Assembly: GCF_902498995.1 (NCBI RefSeq)
Contig: NZ_CABVLY010000010.1
Span: forward strand, 124,001 to 188,000
Reading direction: 5' to 3'
Origin: Burkholderia anthina
GTDB lineage: Bacteria; Pseudomonadota; Gammaproteobacteria; Burkholderiales; Burkholderiaceae
Length of the DNA: 64,000 nucleotides
Below the pieces are notes generated by a model that worked only from the letters and a program-made list of their open reading frames with translations, had not been told where the DNA came from and did no database searches. Both the position numbers and the translations under genes were made by a program. Positions 9,011-18,275 of this stretch are shown one piece after another; position 1 is the first letter of the stretch; every line of letters begins with the position of its first letter.

Positions 9011-11680
9011 ATGAGCACGCCTTTGAAGACCCTCATCACGAAACTGAACCCGCTGTGCCGGCATGCGACCGAGCGCGCGGCGAGCGCGTGCCTGGCGCGC
9101 GGCCATTACGAGGTCGATCTCGAGCACCTGTTCCTCGCGCTGCTCGACGAAGCGACCGGCGACCTGCCGCTCGCGCTGCGCGCGAGCCGTGTCGACCCGC
9201 ATGCGCTGCACGCCGATCTCGAGCGCGAACTCACGCGCCTGAAGACGGGCAACACGCGCACGCCGGTGTTCTCCGTGCACCTGATCGCCTTGTTCGAGCA
9301 GGCGTGGCTGATCGCGTCGCTCGATTCGCAGCTCGGCCGCATCCGTTCCGGCCACCTGCTGCTCGCGCTGCTGACCGCGCCCGATCTCGCGCAGTTCGCG
9401 CAGCGGATGTCGTCGCAGTTCGCGGAAATGAACGTGACGGATCTGAAGCACAAGTTCGACGAGATCATGGCCGGCTCGAGCGAAGCCGAGCCGCGTCAGC
9501 CGGACGAGGAAGGCAGCGACGTCGCGGCGGCGGCCGACGGCGCCACGCCCGCTGCCGGCCCGTCGAAGACGCCCGCGCTCGACACCTACACGACCAACCT
9601 CACGCAGCGCGCGCGCGACGGCAAGATCGACCCGGTGATTGGCCGCGAAGCCGAGATTCGCCAGGCGATCGACATCCTGATGCGCCGCCGCCAGAACAAC
9701 CCGATCATGACCGGCGAGGCCGGCGTCGGCAAAACGGCCGTCGTCGAAGGCCTCGCGCTGCGGATCGCGGCCGACGACGTGCCGCCGCCGCTGCGCGGGG
9801 TTGCGCTGCACGTGCTCGACATGGGGCTGCTGCAGGCCGGCGCGAGTGTGAAGGGCGAGTTCGAGAACCGTCTGAAGAGCGTGATCGACGAGGTGAAGAA
9901 GAGTGCGCACCCGATCATCCTGTTCATCGACGAGGCGCACACGATCATCGGCGCGGGCGGCCAGGCCGGCCAGAACGACGCGGCGAACCTGCTGAAGCCG
10001 GCGCTCGCGCGCGGCGAGCTGCGCACGATCGCCGCGACGACGTGGAGCGAATACAAGAAGTACTTCGAGAAGGATGCGGCGCTTGCGCGGCGTTTCCAGG
10101 TCGTGAAGGTCGAGGAGCCGAGCGAGCCGCTTGCGGCTGCGATGCTGCGCGGGATGTCCGGGCTGATGGAGAAGCACTTCAACGTGCGCATCCTCGACGA
10201 TGCGATCACCGAGGCCGTGCGCCTGTCGCACCGCTACATCAGTGGCCGCCAGTTGCCGGACAAGGCGATCAGCGTGCTCGACACCGCGTGCGCGAAGGTT
10301 GCGCTCGCCCATAGCGCGACGCCGGCGGCGATCGACGACACGAAGAAGCGCATCGAACGGATCGACGCGGAAATTGCGTCGCTGGAGCGCGAGGCGACCG
10401 GCGGCGCGTCGCACGACGAGCGGCTCGGCGAGCTGCGCGGCGCGCGCGACGCGGCGCTCGAACAGCGCGCGAAGGACGAAGCGCGCTACGAAGCCGAGCG
10501 CGCGATCGTCGCCGAGATCACCGAACTGCGCGACACGCTCGACAAGGCGCGCGGCCCGTCGGAAGACGGCGCGCCGGTGGACGTGCCGGCCACCCGCGAG
10601 AAGCTCGCCGAGCGCGTCGCGGCGTTGCACGCGCTGCAGGGCGGCGAGCCGATGGTGCCGCTGCAGGTCGACGGCCATGTCGTCGCCGAGATCGTCGCCG
10701 CGTGGACGGGCATTCCGCTCGGCCGGATGGTGAAGGACGAGATCGACACCGTGCTGAACCTGCAGCCGCTGCTGACCGCGCGCGTGATCGGGCAGGACCA
10801 TGCGCTCGAAGCGATCGCGCAACGCGTGCGCACCGCGACCGCGAACCTCGAGGATCCGAACAAGCCGCGCGGCGTGTTCATGTTCGTCGGGCCGTCGGGC
10901 GTCGGCAAGACCGAGACGGCGCTCGCGCTGGCCGACATCCTGTACGGCGGCGAGCGCAAGATGGTCACGATCAACATGAGCGAGTACCAGGAAGCGCACA
11001 GCGTGTCGGGCCTGAAGGGCTCGCCGCCGGGCTACGTCGGCTACGGCGAGGGCGGCGTGCTGACCGAGGCCGTGCGTCGCAACCCGTACTCCGTCGTGCT
11101 GCTCGACGAAGTCGAGAAAGCGCACCCGGACGTGCTCGAGATGTTCTTCCAGGTGTTCGACAAGGGCACGATGGACGATGCCGAAGGGCGCGAGATCGAC
11201 TTCCGCAACACGCTGATCATCCTGACGTCGAACGTCGGCTCGGCCGCGGTGATGCAGGCATGCCTGAACAAGCCGGCCGAGGAACTGCCCGATCCGGACG
11301 CGCTCGCCGAAGCGCTGCGCCCTCAACTGTACAAGACGTTCAAGCCGGCGTTCCTCGGCCGGATGAAGGTTGTCCCGTACTACCCGATTTCCGACGACGT
11401 GCTGGCCGAGATCATCGAGCTCAAGCTCGACCGGATCCGCCGCCGCATCGAAGCGAACCACAAGGCCGCGTTCGAGTGGGACGACTCGCTCGTCGATGCG
11501 GTGCTCGCGCGCTGCACCGAGGTCGATTCGGGCGCCCGCAACGTCGACCATATCCTGAACGGCACGCTGCTGCCGGAGATCGCGGGCCACGTGCTCGGCC
11601 GGATCGCCGACGGCGAGGCCATCGCGCGCATCGCGGTGCGCGCGGACGAGGCCGGCGAATTCGCGTACACCGTCGAATGA
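9011..11680 (+). CDS. clpV: ClpV (TssH), T6SS sheath-disassembly AAA+ ATPase
   Basis: ClpV is a hexameric AAA+ unfoldase that strips contracted TssBC sheath for reuse. The 889-residue protein has an N-terminal Clp_N domain (about 1-150), a first ATPase domain with Walker A GEAGVGKTAVVEG and Walker B ILFIDEAHTI, a coiled-coil middle domain rich in Glu/Arg (about 435-520), and a second ATPase domain with GPSGVGKTETALAL and VVLLDEVEKAHPD. The extended N-terminal domain and the tss neighbours separate it from housekeeping ClpB. It starts 40 bp after tssG and is followed by tssA. Confidence 0.98.
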   Translation: MSTPLKTLITKLNPLCRHATERAASACLARGHYEVDLEHLFLALLDEATGDLPLALRASRVDPHALHADLERELTRLKTGNTRTPVFSVHLIALFEQAWLIASLDSQLGRIRSGHLLLALLTAPDLAQFAQRMSSQFAEMNVTDLKHKFDEIMAGSSEAEPRQPDEEGSDVAAAADGATPAAGPSKTPALDTYTTNLTQRARDGKIDPVIGREAEIRQAIDILMRRRQNNPIMTGEAGVGKTAVVEGLALRIAADDVPPPLRGVALHVLDMGLLQAGASVKGEFENRLKSVIDEVKKSAHPIILFIDEAHTIIGAGGQAGQNDAANLLKPALARGELRTIAATTWSEYKKYFEKDAALARRFQVVKVEEPSEPLAAAMLRGMSGLMEKHFNVRILDDAITEAVRLSHRYISGRQLPDKAISVLDTACAKVALAHSATPAAIDDTKKRIERIDAEIASLEREATGGASHDERLGELRGARDAALEQRAKDEARYEAERAIVAEITELRDTLDKARGPSEDGAPVDVPATREKLAERVAALHALQGGEPMVPLQVDGHVVAEIVAAWTGIPLGRMVKDEIDTVLNLQPLLTARVIGQDHALEAIAQRVRTATANLEDPNKPRGVFMFVGPSGVGKTETALALADILYGGERKMVTINMSEYQEAHSVSGLKGSPPGYVGYGEGGVLTEAVRRNPYSVVLLDEVEKAHPDVLEMFFQVFDKGTMDDAEGREIDFRNTLIILTSNVGSAAVMQACLNKPAEELPDPDALAEALRPQLYKTFKPAFLGRMKVVPYYPISDDVLAEIIELKLDRIRRRIEANHKAAFEWDDSLVDAVLARCTEVDSGARNVDHILNGTLLPEIAGHVLGRIADGEAIARIAVRADEAGEFAYTVE

Positions 11681-11719
11681 GCGCGGCCGCGCAACACGCA
11701 TTGATGAACTGACCGAACC

Positions 11720-12841
11720 ATGCCGATCAATCTTCCCGAGCTGCTGACGCCGATCAGCGATGCGTCGCCCAGCGGCGACGACCTGCTGTTCTCGAACGAA
11801 TTCGACGCGATCCAGGATGCGCGGCGCTACGACGATCCGACGCTCGACCAGGGCGAGTGGGTGACCGAGATCAAGGAGGCCGACTGGGGCTTCGTCGTCG
11901 ACCATGCGGGCGAGCTGCTGCGCACGCGCACGAAGGACCTGCGGCTCGCCGTGTGGCTGACCGAGGCGCTTGCGCTGGAGGACGGCATCACCGGCCTCAC
12001 CGAAGGCTATGCGCTGCTGGAAGGGCTGTGCCGCGACTACTGGGACACCGTGCATCCGCTGCCCGAAGGCGACGACGTCGAATACCGGCTCGGCAACGTC
12101 GCGTGGCTGTCCGGCCGCACGGCCGAGCTGTTGCGCGGCATTCCGGTCACGGACGGCGCGTCGAACGCATTCACCACGCTCGACTGGGAAGTCGCGCAGC
12201 ACGTTGCGCAGGCCGTGAAGCGCGACCCCGAGCATGCGGACGACATCGCGCGCGGCAAGCCGTCGGTCGATCAGGTCGACGCGTCGCGGCGCGTCACGCC
12301 GATCGCGTTCTACACCACGCTGCTCGCGAACCTGAAGGCGTTCGAATTCGCGCTCGATGCATTCGAGGACCGGCTCGTCGAACGCGCGGGCGATTCGGCG
12401 CCGAGCTTCCGGCAGACGCGCGACGCGTTCGAGACCGTCTATCGGCTCGCCGAGCGCTTTGCGCGCGAGCAGGGCTATACGGGCAGCGCACCGCATGCGC
12501 CGCCGGTGCCGCACGCGCAGCCCGAGCGCATCGAGCCGAGCTTCGGCGACCCCATCCATACCGAGGAGACCCATGTGCAGCCGCAGACCGCTCCCCGTCC
12601 TCCGGTGACGCAGATGATCGCCGGCATCCAGAACCGTGCGCAGGCCGTCGACCAGCTGCGGGCGGTCGCGCGTTACTTCCGCCAGACCGAACCGCACAGC
12701 CCGGTCGCGTATCTCGCGGACAAGGCCGCCGAATGGGCCGACATGCCGCTGCACAAGTGGCTCGAGAGCGTCGTGAAGGACGACGGCTCGCTGTCGCATA
12801 TTCGCGAGCTGCTCGGGGTGAGGCCCGATGAGCAGTCGTGA
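11720..12841 (+). CDS. tssA: TssA, T6SS assembly/cap protein
   Basis: TssA coordinates baseplate maturation and tail polymerisation. The 373-residue product has the ImpA_N domain at the N-terminus (LLTPISDASPSGDDLLFSNE, then the conserved RLAVWLTEALALEDG around residue 75). A Pro/Gln/His-rich linker at about 255-295 leads to a short C-terminal helical domain (ARYFRQTEPHSPVAYLADKA). That C-terminal end is the ring-forming part in Burkholderia-type TssA. It is the last structural gene before vgrG and probably shares the same transcript. Confidence 0.95.
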   Translation: MPINLPELLTPISDASPSGDDLLFSNEFDAIQDARRYDDPTLDQGEWVTEIKEADWGFVVDHAGELLRTRTKDLRLAVWLTEALALEDGITGLTEGYALLEGLCRDYWDTVHPLPEGDDVEYRLGNVAWLSGRTAELLRGIPVTDGASNAFTTLDWEVAQHVAQAVKRDPEHADDIARGKPSVDQVDASRRVTPIAFYTTLLANLKAFEFALDAFEDRLVERAGDSAPSFRQTRDAFETVYRLAERFAREQGYTGSAPHAPPVPHAQPERIEPSFGDPIHTEETHVQPQTAPRPPVTQMIAGIQNRAQAVDQLRAVARYFRQTEPHSPVAYLADKAAEWADMPLHKWLESVVKDDGSLSHIRELLGVRPDEQS

Positions 12842-12905
12842 GGACGGCATTCAGACCTGAGAGAGCGGGCCCGGCAGGCTCGCGACAACACAAGCAGGGA
12901 CACGC

Positions 12906-15467
12906 ATGAACGTGACCGAACTGGCCCAGGCGATCCGCGGCGGCCTGATTCAGCAGGACCGCCTGCTGAAGACGGACATCCCGTCGCTGCCGAACAACGC
13001 ACTCGTGCCGCGCCGCGCCGTGACCCGTTCCGGGCTCGGCCGTGATTTCAGCGTCGCACTCGATCTGGTGTCGACCGCGAGCGACGTCGAACTCAAGACG
13101 CTGATCGCGCAACCGATGACGCTGTGGATCCAGCAGGCGGACAAGTCGTATCGGCCGATCAACGGCTATATCCACACCGCTCGACGGCTCGGCGCCGACG
13201 GCAGCCTGTCGAGCTATCAGCTGAGCTTCGCGTCGTGGATGCACTTCCTCCGGTTTCGCAGCGACATGCGGTACTGGCAGGACGCGTCCGTCGACGCGAT
13301 CCTCTCCGATGTGTTCGACATGCATCCGCAGGCCAGGGGCCAATACCAGTTCGCGCTGTCGAAACCGTTGCCGTCCCGCTCGTATTGCCGGCAGAGCGAA
13401 ACCGACTGGAATTTCGTGCACCGGCTGATGGAGGACGAAGGGCTGTTCGGCTTCTGGCGCCACAGCGACGACGGGAAGGCGCACACGCTCGTCATCACCG
13501 ACGACCTGCATGCGGTGGACGCACTGTCGCCGGAGACCGTCAGGTTCGACCGCTCGGGCGCCGGCACCGAAACCGCCGGTTTCACGCAATGGGCCGCGTC
13601 GCGGACGTTGCAAAGCACGCTGCACACGACGCGCACGTTCGACTACAAAGCGCCGTCGTCGGCGGGCAGTCCGAACGGCACGACGTTGCCGACGAAGGCC
13701 GGCCAGGGCGACTTGCCGGGCCAGGCGGAAATCTACGAATACACCGGCGCGTACACGTATGCGGGCCAGGATCGCGGCGAACACCTGTCGACGATTCGGC
13801 TCGAGGAGTGGGAGTCGCGCGCGAAGCGCTTCTTCGGCGTGGGCGGCGTGCGCGCGATCGATGCCGGCCGGCGCTTCACGCTGGTCGACCATCCCGAGCA
13901 CGATCGCGATTCGGCGAGCGATCGCGAGTTCGCGGCCATCGGCGTGACGCGCTACATCGAGAACAATCTGCCGGTCTCGGATCACGAAGCGAACTTCCCG
14001 CATAGCCTGCAAGACCTGCTCGCGCAGGCGAAAGCCGGCCACGGGCAAGCGGCTGCGTTCGAGGTCGGGCATGACGACGGTTCGGCAGGGTTCTATCTCG
14101 TCGAGGTCGAGGCGCAGCGCGCGAGCGTGCCGTATCGCAGCCCGTTCGAGCACCGCAAGCCGGTGATGCAGCTCGAGACGGCCGTGGTCGTCGGCCCGAA
14201 GGGCGAGGAGGTGTATACGGACGAGCTGAACCGGATCAAGGTGATGTTCGTCTGGGACCGGCAGAGCGAAGGCCGCGAGACGGCGTCGTGCTGGATGCGC
14301 GTCGTGCAGTCCGATACCGGCGGCGGCTACGGCGGCGTGCATATTCCGCGCGTCGGCGAGGAAGTGCTGATCGGCTACCTCGGCGGCGACTGCGACCGGC
14401 CGATCGTCATGCATCGCGTGTACAACGGCGCGGTCAAGCCGCAGTGGCATAGCGACGGAATCCTGTCGGGTTTCCGGTCGAAGGAGTACGCGGGCTCGGG
14501 ACACAACGAGATGGTGCTCGACGATGCGACCGGGCAGAACCGCGCGCGCCTGTTCAGCAGTAGCGCGAATTCGCTGCTTCACCTGGGTTATCTGATCGAG
14601 CAGAACGGCAATACGCGCGGTGCGTATCTGGGCTCGGGGTTCGATTTGCGCACGGACGCGTACGGCGCGATGCGCGCCGGGCAGGGCCTGTATGTGACGA
14701 CGCATCCGAAGCAGGCGAACAGCCAGCCGCTCGACGTGAGCGAAGCGAAGCAGCAGCTCGTCAATGCGGAAGGGTTGGTCGAGTCGATGTCGCAGGTCAG
14801 CGAAATGCACCAGGCCGAGAGTCTCGGCACCGGTCACGATGCGCTGAAGCAATTCACCGATGCGACGCAGAACAGCGTGGCGGGGGCGACGGCAGGCGGC
14901 GGCAGGACCGCCGGCGGCGGGACGGGGAATGCAAATGCGTTCAAGGCGTCCGTGATGCTGTTCGCGAGCCCGGCGGGGATCGGGGTGGCGTCGCAGCAGT
15001 CGGTGCATCTGGCCAGCGAGCAGCAGACCAATATCGTCAGCGGCCAGAGCACGTTCATCACCAGCGGGAAGTCGCTGATCGCCGGCGTCCGCGATCGCAT
15101 CAGCCTGTTCGCGCAGAACGCGGGGATGAAGCTGTTCGCCGCGAAGGGCAGCGTCGAGGTTCAGGCGCATGCCGACAGCATCGAACTCACAGCGCAGAAG
15201 GCCGTGAAGATGGTGGCGGCGACCGAGGCCGTCGACGTGGCCGCCAAGCAGGAGATCCTGCTCACGTCGGGCGGCGCCTATATCCGGATCAAGGGCGGCA
15301 ACATCGAGATTCACGCACCGGGGAAGATCGATTTCAAGGGCGCCCAGCACCCGTTCAGCGGGCCGACGAGCATGCCGTATCCGCTGCCCGCGATGCCGGG
15401 CGGCACGTGCAAGCAATGCGTGCTGAACGCGCATAGCGGGCGCGAATCGATGGTCGAGGCGGATTGA
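12906..15467 (+). CDS. vgrG: VgrG, T6SS spike protein
   Basis: VgrG trimers cap the Hcp tube and carry effectors into the target cell. The 853-residue protein has a gp27-like base (about 1-420, with MHFLRFRSDMRYWQD and ETDWNFVHRLMEDEGLFGF), a gp5-like OB domain (RIKVMFVWDR), the GGGYGGVHIPRVGEEVLIG segment, and a long beta-prism in the DUF2345 region (about 690-820). The tail ends in a Cys-x2-Cys (C835, C838). No toxin domain is fused, so it probably carries a separate cargo. The stop overlaps the next start (ATGA), coupling it to the DUF4123 adaptor. Cargo is inferred to be the DUF2235-type protein downstream. Confidence 0.96.
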   Translation: MNVTELAQAIRGGLIQQDRLLKTDIPSLPNNALVPRRAVTRSGLGRDFSVALDLVSTASDVELKTLIAQPMTLWIQQADKSYRPINGYIHTARRLGADGSLSSYQLSFASWMHFLRFRSDMRYWQDASVDAILSDVFDMHPQARGQYQFALSKPLPSRSYCRQSETDWNFVHRLMEDEGLFGFWRHSDDGKAHTLVITDDLHAVDALSPETVRFDRSGAGTETAGFTQWAASRTLQSTLHTTRTFDYKAPSSAGSPNGTTLPTKAGQGDLPGQAEIYEYTGAYTYAGQDRGEHLSTIRLEEWESRAKRFFGVGGVRAIDAGRRFTLVDHPEHDRDSASDREFAAIGVTRYIENNLPVSDHEANFPHSLQDLLAQAKAGHGQAAAFEVGHDDGSAGFYLVEVEAQRASVPYRSPFEHRKPVMQLETAVVVGPKGEEVYTDELNRIKVMFVWDRQSEGRETASCWMRVVQSDTGGGYGGVHIPRVGEEVLIGYLGGDCDRPIVMHRVYNGAVKPQWHSDGILSGFRSKEYAGSGHNEMVLDDATGQNRARLFSSSANSLLHLGYLIEQNGNTRGAYLGSGFDLRTDAYGAMRAGQGLYVTTHPKQANSQPLDVSEAKQQLVNAEGLVESMSQVSEMHQAESLGTGHDALKQFTDATQNSVAGATAGGGRTAGGGTGNANAFKASVMLFASPAGIGVASQQSVHLASEQQTNIVSGQSTFITSGKSLIAGVRDRISLFAQNAGMKLFAAKGSVEVQAHADSIELTAQKAVKMVAATEAVDVAAKQEILLTSGGAYIRIKGGNIEIHAPGKIDFKGAQHPFSGPTSMPYPLPAMPGGTCKQCVLNAHSGRESMVEAD

Positions 15468-16489
15468 TGGACGAAGTCAACGATACGGACGACGTCATCG
15501 AGATGGGCGTGGATGCACCCAACCCGCGCGAACCTGAATGGCCGGCATTCCTGGCGACGCTGAAGGCATCGCTGGCGCGCAAGACCGACGACGGGAGCGC
15601 AATGCAGCTTTACGTGCTCGTCGACACGCGCGGCTATCAGGAGCTGGACATGCAGCTCGCAGCGGTGCGCGGCCTGCGCCATGCATCGCTCTGGACCGAT
15701 ACCGGGCTGGATGCCTATACCGACATCGCACCGTACCTGATTGCGTTCGACCGTCAGGCGCTCGACGACGCAGATGCCGAACAGCATCGTGTGCTGCGTC
15801 AGTTGTGGCTGGACGCGGTCGATCTGCATGCGGTGACGTGGTTGTGGTCGACGTGGTCGTTCGACGCGCTCGATGCGCATCTGCGCCAGTACGTGAAGTA
15901 CGCGCTGCCGAACGGTCGCGCGTACTACCTGTTTTTCTTCGACAACCATGTATTGGGGCGACTTCGACTGGCGTGGAGCGATACGCAGGCGCAGCAGTTT
16001 GTCGCCCCGTTCGACGAGATCCGGTATCGCGACCGGCGGCTCGATGAAGTCGTGTGGCGCAACGGCGCGCCGGCGATCGAAGGCGCGGTATCGGCAAGTC
16101 ATGCACCCGACCTGAGCGAGCGGCAGCATGCGCGCTTGATCGAGCTCGGGTATCCGGACAAGCTCGTGCTGAAGTTTCGCGAGACGATGGCGGCAGTGGT
16201 CGACCATCTGTCCGATGCGGAACTGCATGACCTGGTGGTCGAGCAACTCGATCGCGCTGCCGCGCACGGGATTGCCGATGAAGCGGAATTGACGTGCTAC
16301 GTGACGACGGGCGTGCTGGTCGCACCGCGGTTCGACCAGCATCCTGCGGTGCAGGCGTGCCTTGGGGCCGTGGCGCAGGGCGAGGCGACGCTCAATGACG
16401 CGCTGGCGACGATCGACGACGCGACGTGGGATGCGATTCGCGACGCGCACGAGCGGGAATCGCTGGAGACGCTTCGTGGCATGGCGTAG
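15467..16489 (+). CDS. DUF4123 T6SS effector adaptor (Tap/TEC type)
   Basis: DUF4123 proteins are cytoplasmic chaperone/adaptors that load a specific effector onto its VgrG and are not themselves delivered. The 340-residue product has the DUF4123 domain at about residues 45-175: LYVLVDTRG with the following LWTD, the WLWSTWSFDALDAHLRQYV region, and a YLFFFDNHVL strand. The C-terminal 95 residues, around LVAPRFDQHPAVQ (284-296), resemble the C-termini of the two lipoproteins that follow. ATG 15467 has GAGG upstream; a TTG one codon earlier is possible. The start overlaps the vgrG stop, and its end overlaps the next gene by 14 bp. Confidence 0.9.
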   Translation: MDEVNDTDDVIEMGVDAPNPREPEWPAFLATLKASLARKTDDGSAMQLYVLVDTRGYQELDMQLAAVRGLRHASLWTDTGLDAYTDIAPYLIAFDRQALDDADAEQHRVLRQLWLDAVDLHAVTWLWSTWSFDALDAHLRQYVKYALPNGRAYYLFFFDNHVLGRLRLAWSDTQAQQFVAPFDEIRYRDRRLDEVVWRNGAPAIEGAVSASHAPDLSERQHARLIELGYPDKLVLKFRETMAAVVDHLSDAELHDLVVEQLDRAAAHGIADEAELTCYVTTGVLVAPRFDQHPAVQACLGAVAQGEATLNDALATIDDATWDAIRDAHERESLETLRGMA

Positions 16490-17306
16490 GTCCGTGCTGG
16501 GCATGTGCCTGCTTGCGACGGCGTTGAGCGCGTGCGGGAAACAGGAGCCGGTGTATAGCGGGATTTCGGTGATGGGCCGGAATTATCTGCCGTACAACCT
16601 GAGCGGTTTCACCGTGACGGACGCGTTCGGAAACAAGGCAAGCGGAGGCGGGGACGATCCGCCGGGTGCGGGCGGGGGGAGCGTGACGTGCTGCTACCAG
16701 CTCAAGGGCTCCGAGTTCACGGTCGAATGGAAGTACTACGACGCGGATCGGTGGACGATGGACGACGCGCACGAGCAGCGAGTCGAGACAAAAGTCGTGA
16801 TGCCGTCGTCGCCCCTTCCTGAGAAGGTCGGCAGCCGTCTTCTCGAAGTTCATTTCTATCCGGATCGACACGTCGAGCTTCAGTTTCCCGGCGAACTTCT
16901 CGACGATTCCCGTATTCCGATCGTCGATGTTTCCCGATGGATGGCGACTCGCTACCAGGCGCAACTGGACAGGAAATTTGCAGATACGGATGGGCAGTCG
17001 CATCGACGCATCGCACGTGCAGTGGCCGCCGCGTGGCTGAAATACCGGCTGACCGACCGGCGCGATCTCGAGCAATACGCGTACTTCGCCCTGCTTGTGA
17101 GCAGCCGGTTCGATTCGCATCCGACGGTTCAGCGCATCTTGCAGACTGCCGCCGGTCAACCCGGTACGTTCGCGCAGTCGATGCAGGCCCTGCCGAAAAG
17201 CGTGCTGTCCGCGCTGGCGAGCGGCAGCTTCGAACCGGTGGCTGTTCCGGCGGTTCCAGACGGCTTGCTGCCGTCGCCGCGTGTGGACGGCGCGCGGCAT
17301 GGTTGA
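16476..17306 (+). CDS. DUF3304-type lipoprotein 1, candidate effector immunity protein
   Basis: This is a predicted 276-residue periplasmic lipoprotein. GTG 16476 is chosen because GGAG lies 7 bp upstream and because it gives a compact signal peptide ending in ALSAC, with acylated Cys at residue 20. The mature part begins GKQEPVYSGISVMGRNYLPY and has a glycine-rich turn GGGDDPPGAGGG followed by a vicinal Cys pair (about 72-73). Homology to DUF3304 is by sequence recognition. Lipoproteins in this position between vgrG and a Tle1-like gene usually neutralise the lipase in the periplasm, so immunity is the inferred role. It overlaps the adaptor gene and has a close tandem paralogue downstream. 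Confidence 0.8.
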   Translation: MAWRRSVLGMCLLATALSACGKQEPVYSGISVMGRNYLPYNLSGFTVTDAFGNKASGGGDDPPGAGGGSVTCCYQLKGSEFTVEWKYYDADRWTMDDAHEQRVETKVVMPSSPLPEKVGSRLLEVHFYPDRHVELQFPGELLDDSRIPIVDVSRWMATRYQAQLDRKFADTDGQSHRRIARAVAAAWLKYRLTDRRDLEQYAYFALLVSSRFDSHPTVQRILQTAAGQPGTFAQSMQALPKSVLSALASGSFEPVAVPAVPDGLLPSPRVDGARHG

Positions 17307-17426
17307 TTGCGCGGTGAGCGGTTCGGGCAATGAGAGAAGGGCGCCTGGCGCGGCAGGCGGAACGATATCGAGGCACGGGATACGCCGGCAACGCAGGTTG
17401 GACAATATTCAGGAAGGGAAGCACCA

Positions 17427-18275
17427 GTGAATAGCGCAACGAGATTTTCGAGGCTGGCGAGTCGTGTCCTGGCAGGGTGTCTGCTCGTGTCGGCCATGGC
17501 GGCGTGCGGGAAGTCGGAGCCGACATATAGCGGTATTTCTGTCATAGGCCGAAATTACCTGCCGTACAACATGAGCGGTTTCACGATTACCGACGCATTT
17601 GGAAACGTGGCGAGTGGCGGCGGTGACGATCCGCCAGGGGCCGGTGGCGGAAGCGTGAAGTGTTGCTACAAGCTGAAGGGCACGGAATTCGCCGTCAAAT
17701 GGAATTACTACGATGTCGACCAGTGGCATAAGGGCGACAAGCAGATGCTGCATGGTGAGGCGAAGGTATCCATGCCTCAGTCCCGGATGCCCGATGACGC
17801 GGGGGCCCGGATTCTCGAAGTGCATTTCTTCCCGGATCGGCATGTCGAATTTCAGTTTCCCGGCCAGTTGCTCGATGATGCACGCCTGCCGATCGTCGAT
17901 GTCGTGAAGTGGATGAAGCAATATCAGACGCAACTCGATGGACGATACGACGAGCGCGAAGATCAGCAGTTTCGCCGTATCGCTCGTGTCGTCGCATCGG
18001 CATGGTTGAAATACCGTATGACCGATCGTGACGATTTGGAGCAGTACACATACTTCAATCTGCTCGTGAACAGTCGATTCGATGCATATCCCGACGCGCA
18101 GCGCGTATTGCGAGCCGCGGCCGGCCAGCCTGGCACATTCGCGAAGTGGGCGCTGTCGCTCCCCGGTCATGTGCGCTCGGAGTTGGCGAACGGGAAATTC
18201 GTGGCGGTGGCTACGCCCGCGATTGCCGACGGTTTGCTGCCGCAACCGCGTGTAGAGGAGAAGCCGCATGGCTGA
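17427..18275 (+). CDS. DUF3304-type lipoprotein 2, tandem paralogue, candidate immunity protein
   Basis: This 282-residue paralogue of the preceding gene matches it along the whole mature length: GRNYLPYN, GGGDDPPGAGGG, the Cys pair, the FPDRHVEFQFPGQLLDD block and LVNSRFDAYPDAQ near the C-terminus. The start is GTG with AGGAAGG upstream. By alignment with paralogue 1 the lipidated residue is Cys27 (MAAC); an earlier LAGC at 15-18 is the alternative. It follows a 120-bp gap, so it may have its own translation control. Its last 8 bp overlap the effector-like gene. Duplicated immunity genes beside T6SS lipases are common and may cover variant effectors from competitors. Confidence 0.8.
   Translation: MNSATRFSRLASRVLAGCLLVSAMAACGKSEPTYSGISVIGRNYLPYNMSGFTITDAFGNVASGGGDDPPGAGGGSVKCCYKLKGTEFAVKWNYYDVDQWHKGDKQMLHGEAKVSMPQSRMPDDAGARILEVHFFPDRHVEFQFPGQLLDDARLPIVDVVKWMKQYQTQLDGRYDEREDQQFRRIARVVASAWLKYRMTDRDDLEQYTYFNLLVNSRFDAYPDAQRVLRAAAGQPGTFAKWALSLPGHVRSELANGKFVAVATPAIADGLLPQPRVEEKPHG

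Noticed and set aside
8840..12850. 1336-codon open frame on the minus strand opposite clpV and tssA
   Set aside because: It is an antisense shadow produced by strong third-position GC in clpV/tssA. It is Arg/His/Val-rich, has no recognisable domain and covers two well-identified genes.
12294..15434. 1046-codon open frame opposite vgrG
   Set aside because: The composition is that of a shadow frame, with no motifs; vgrG on the other strand is certain.
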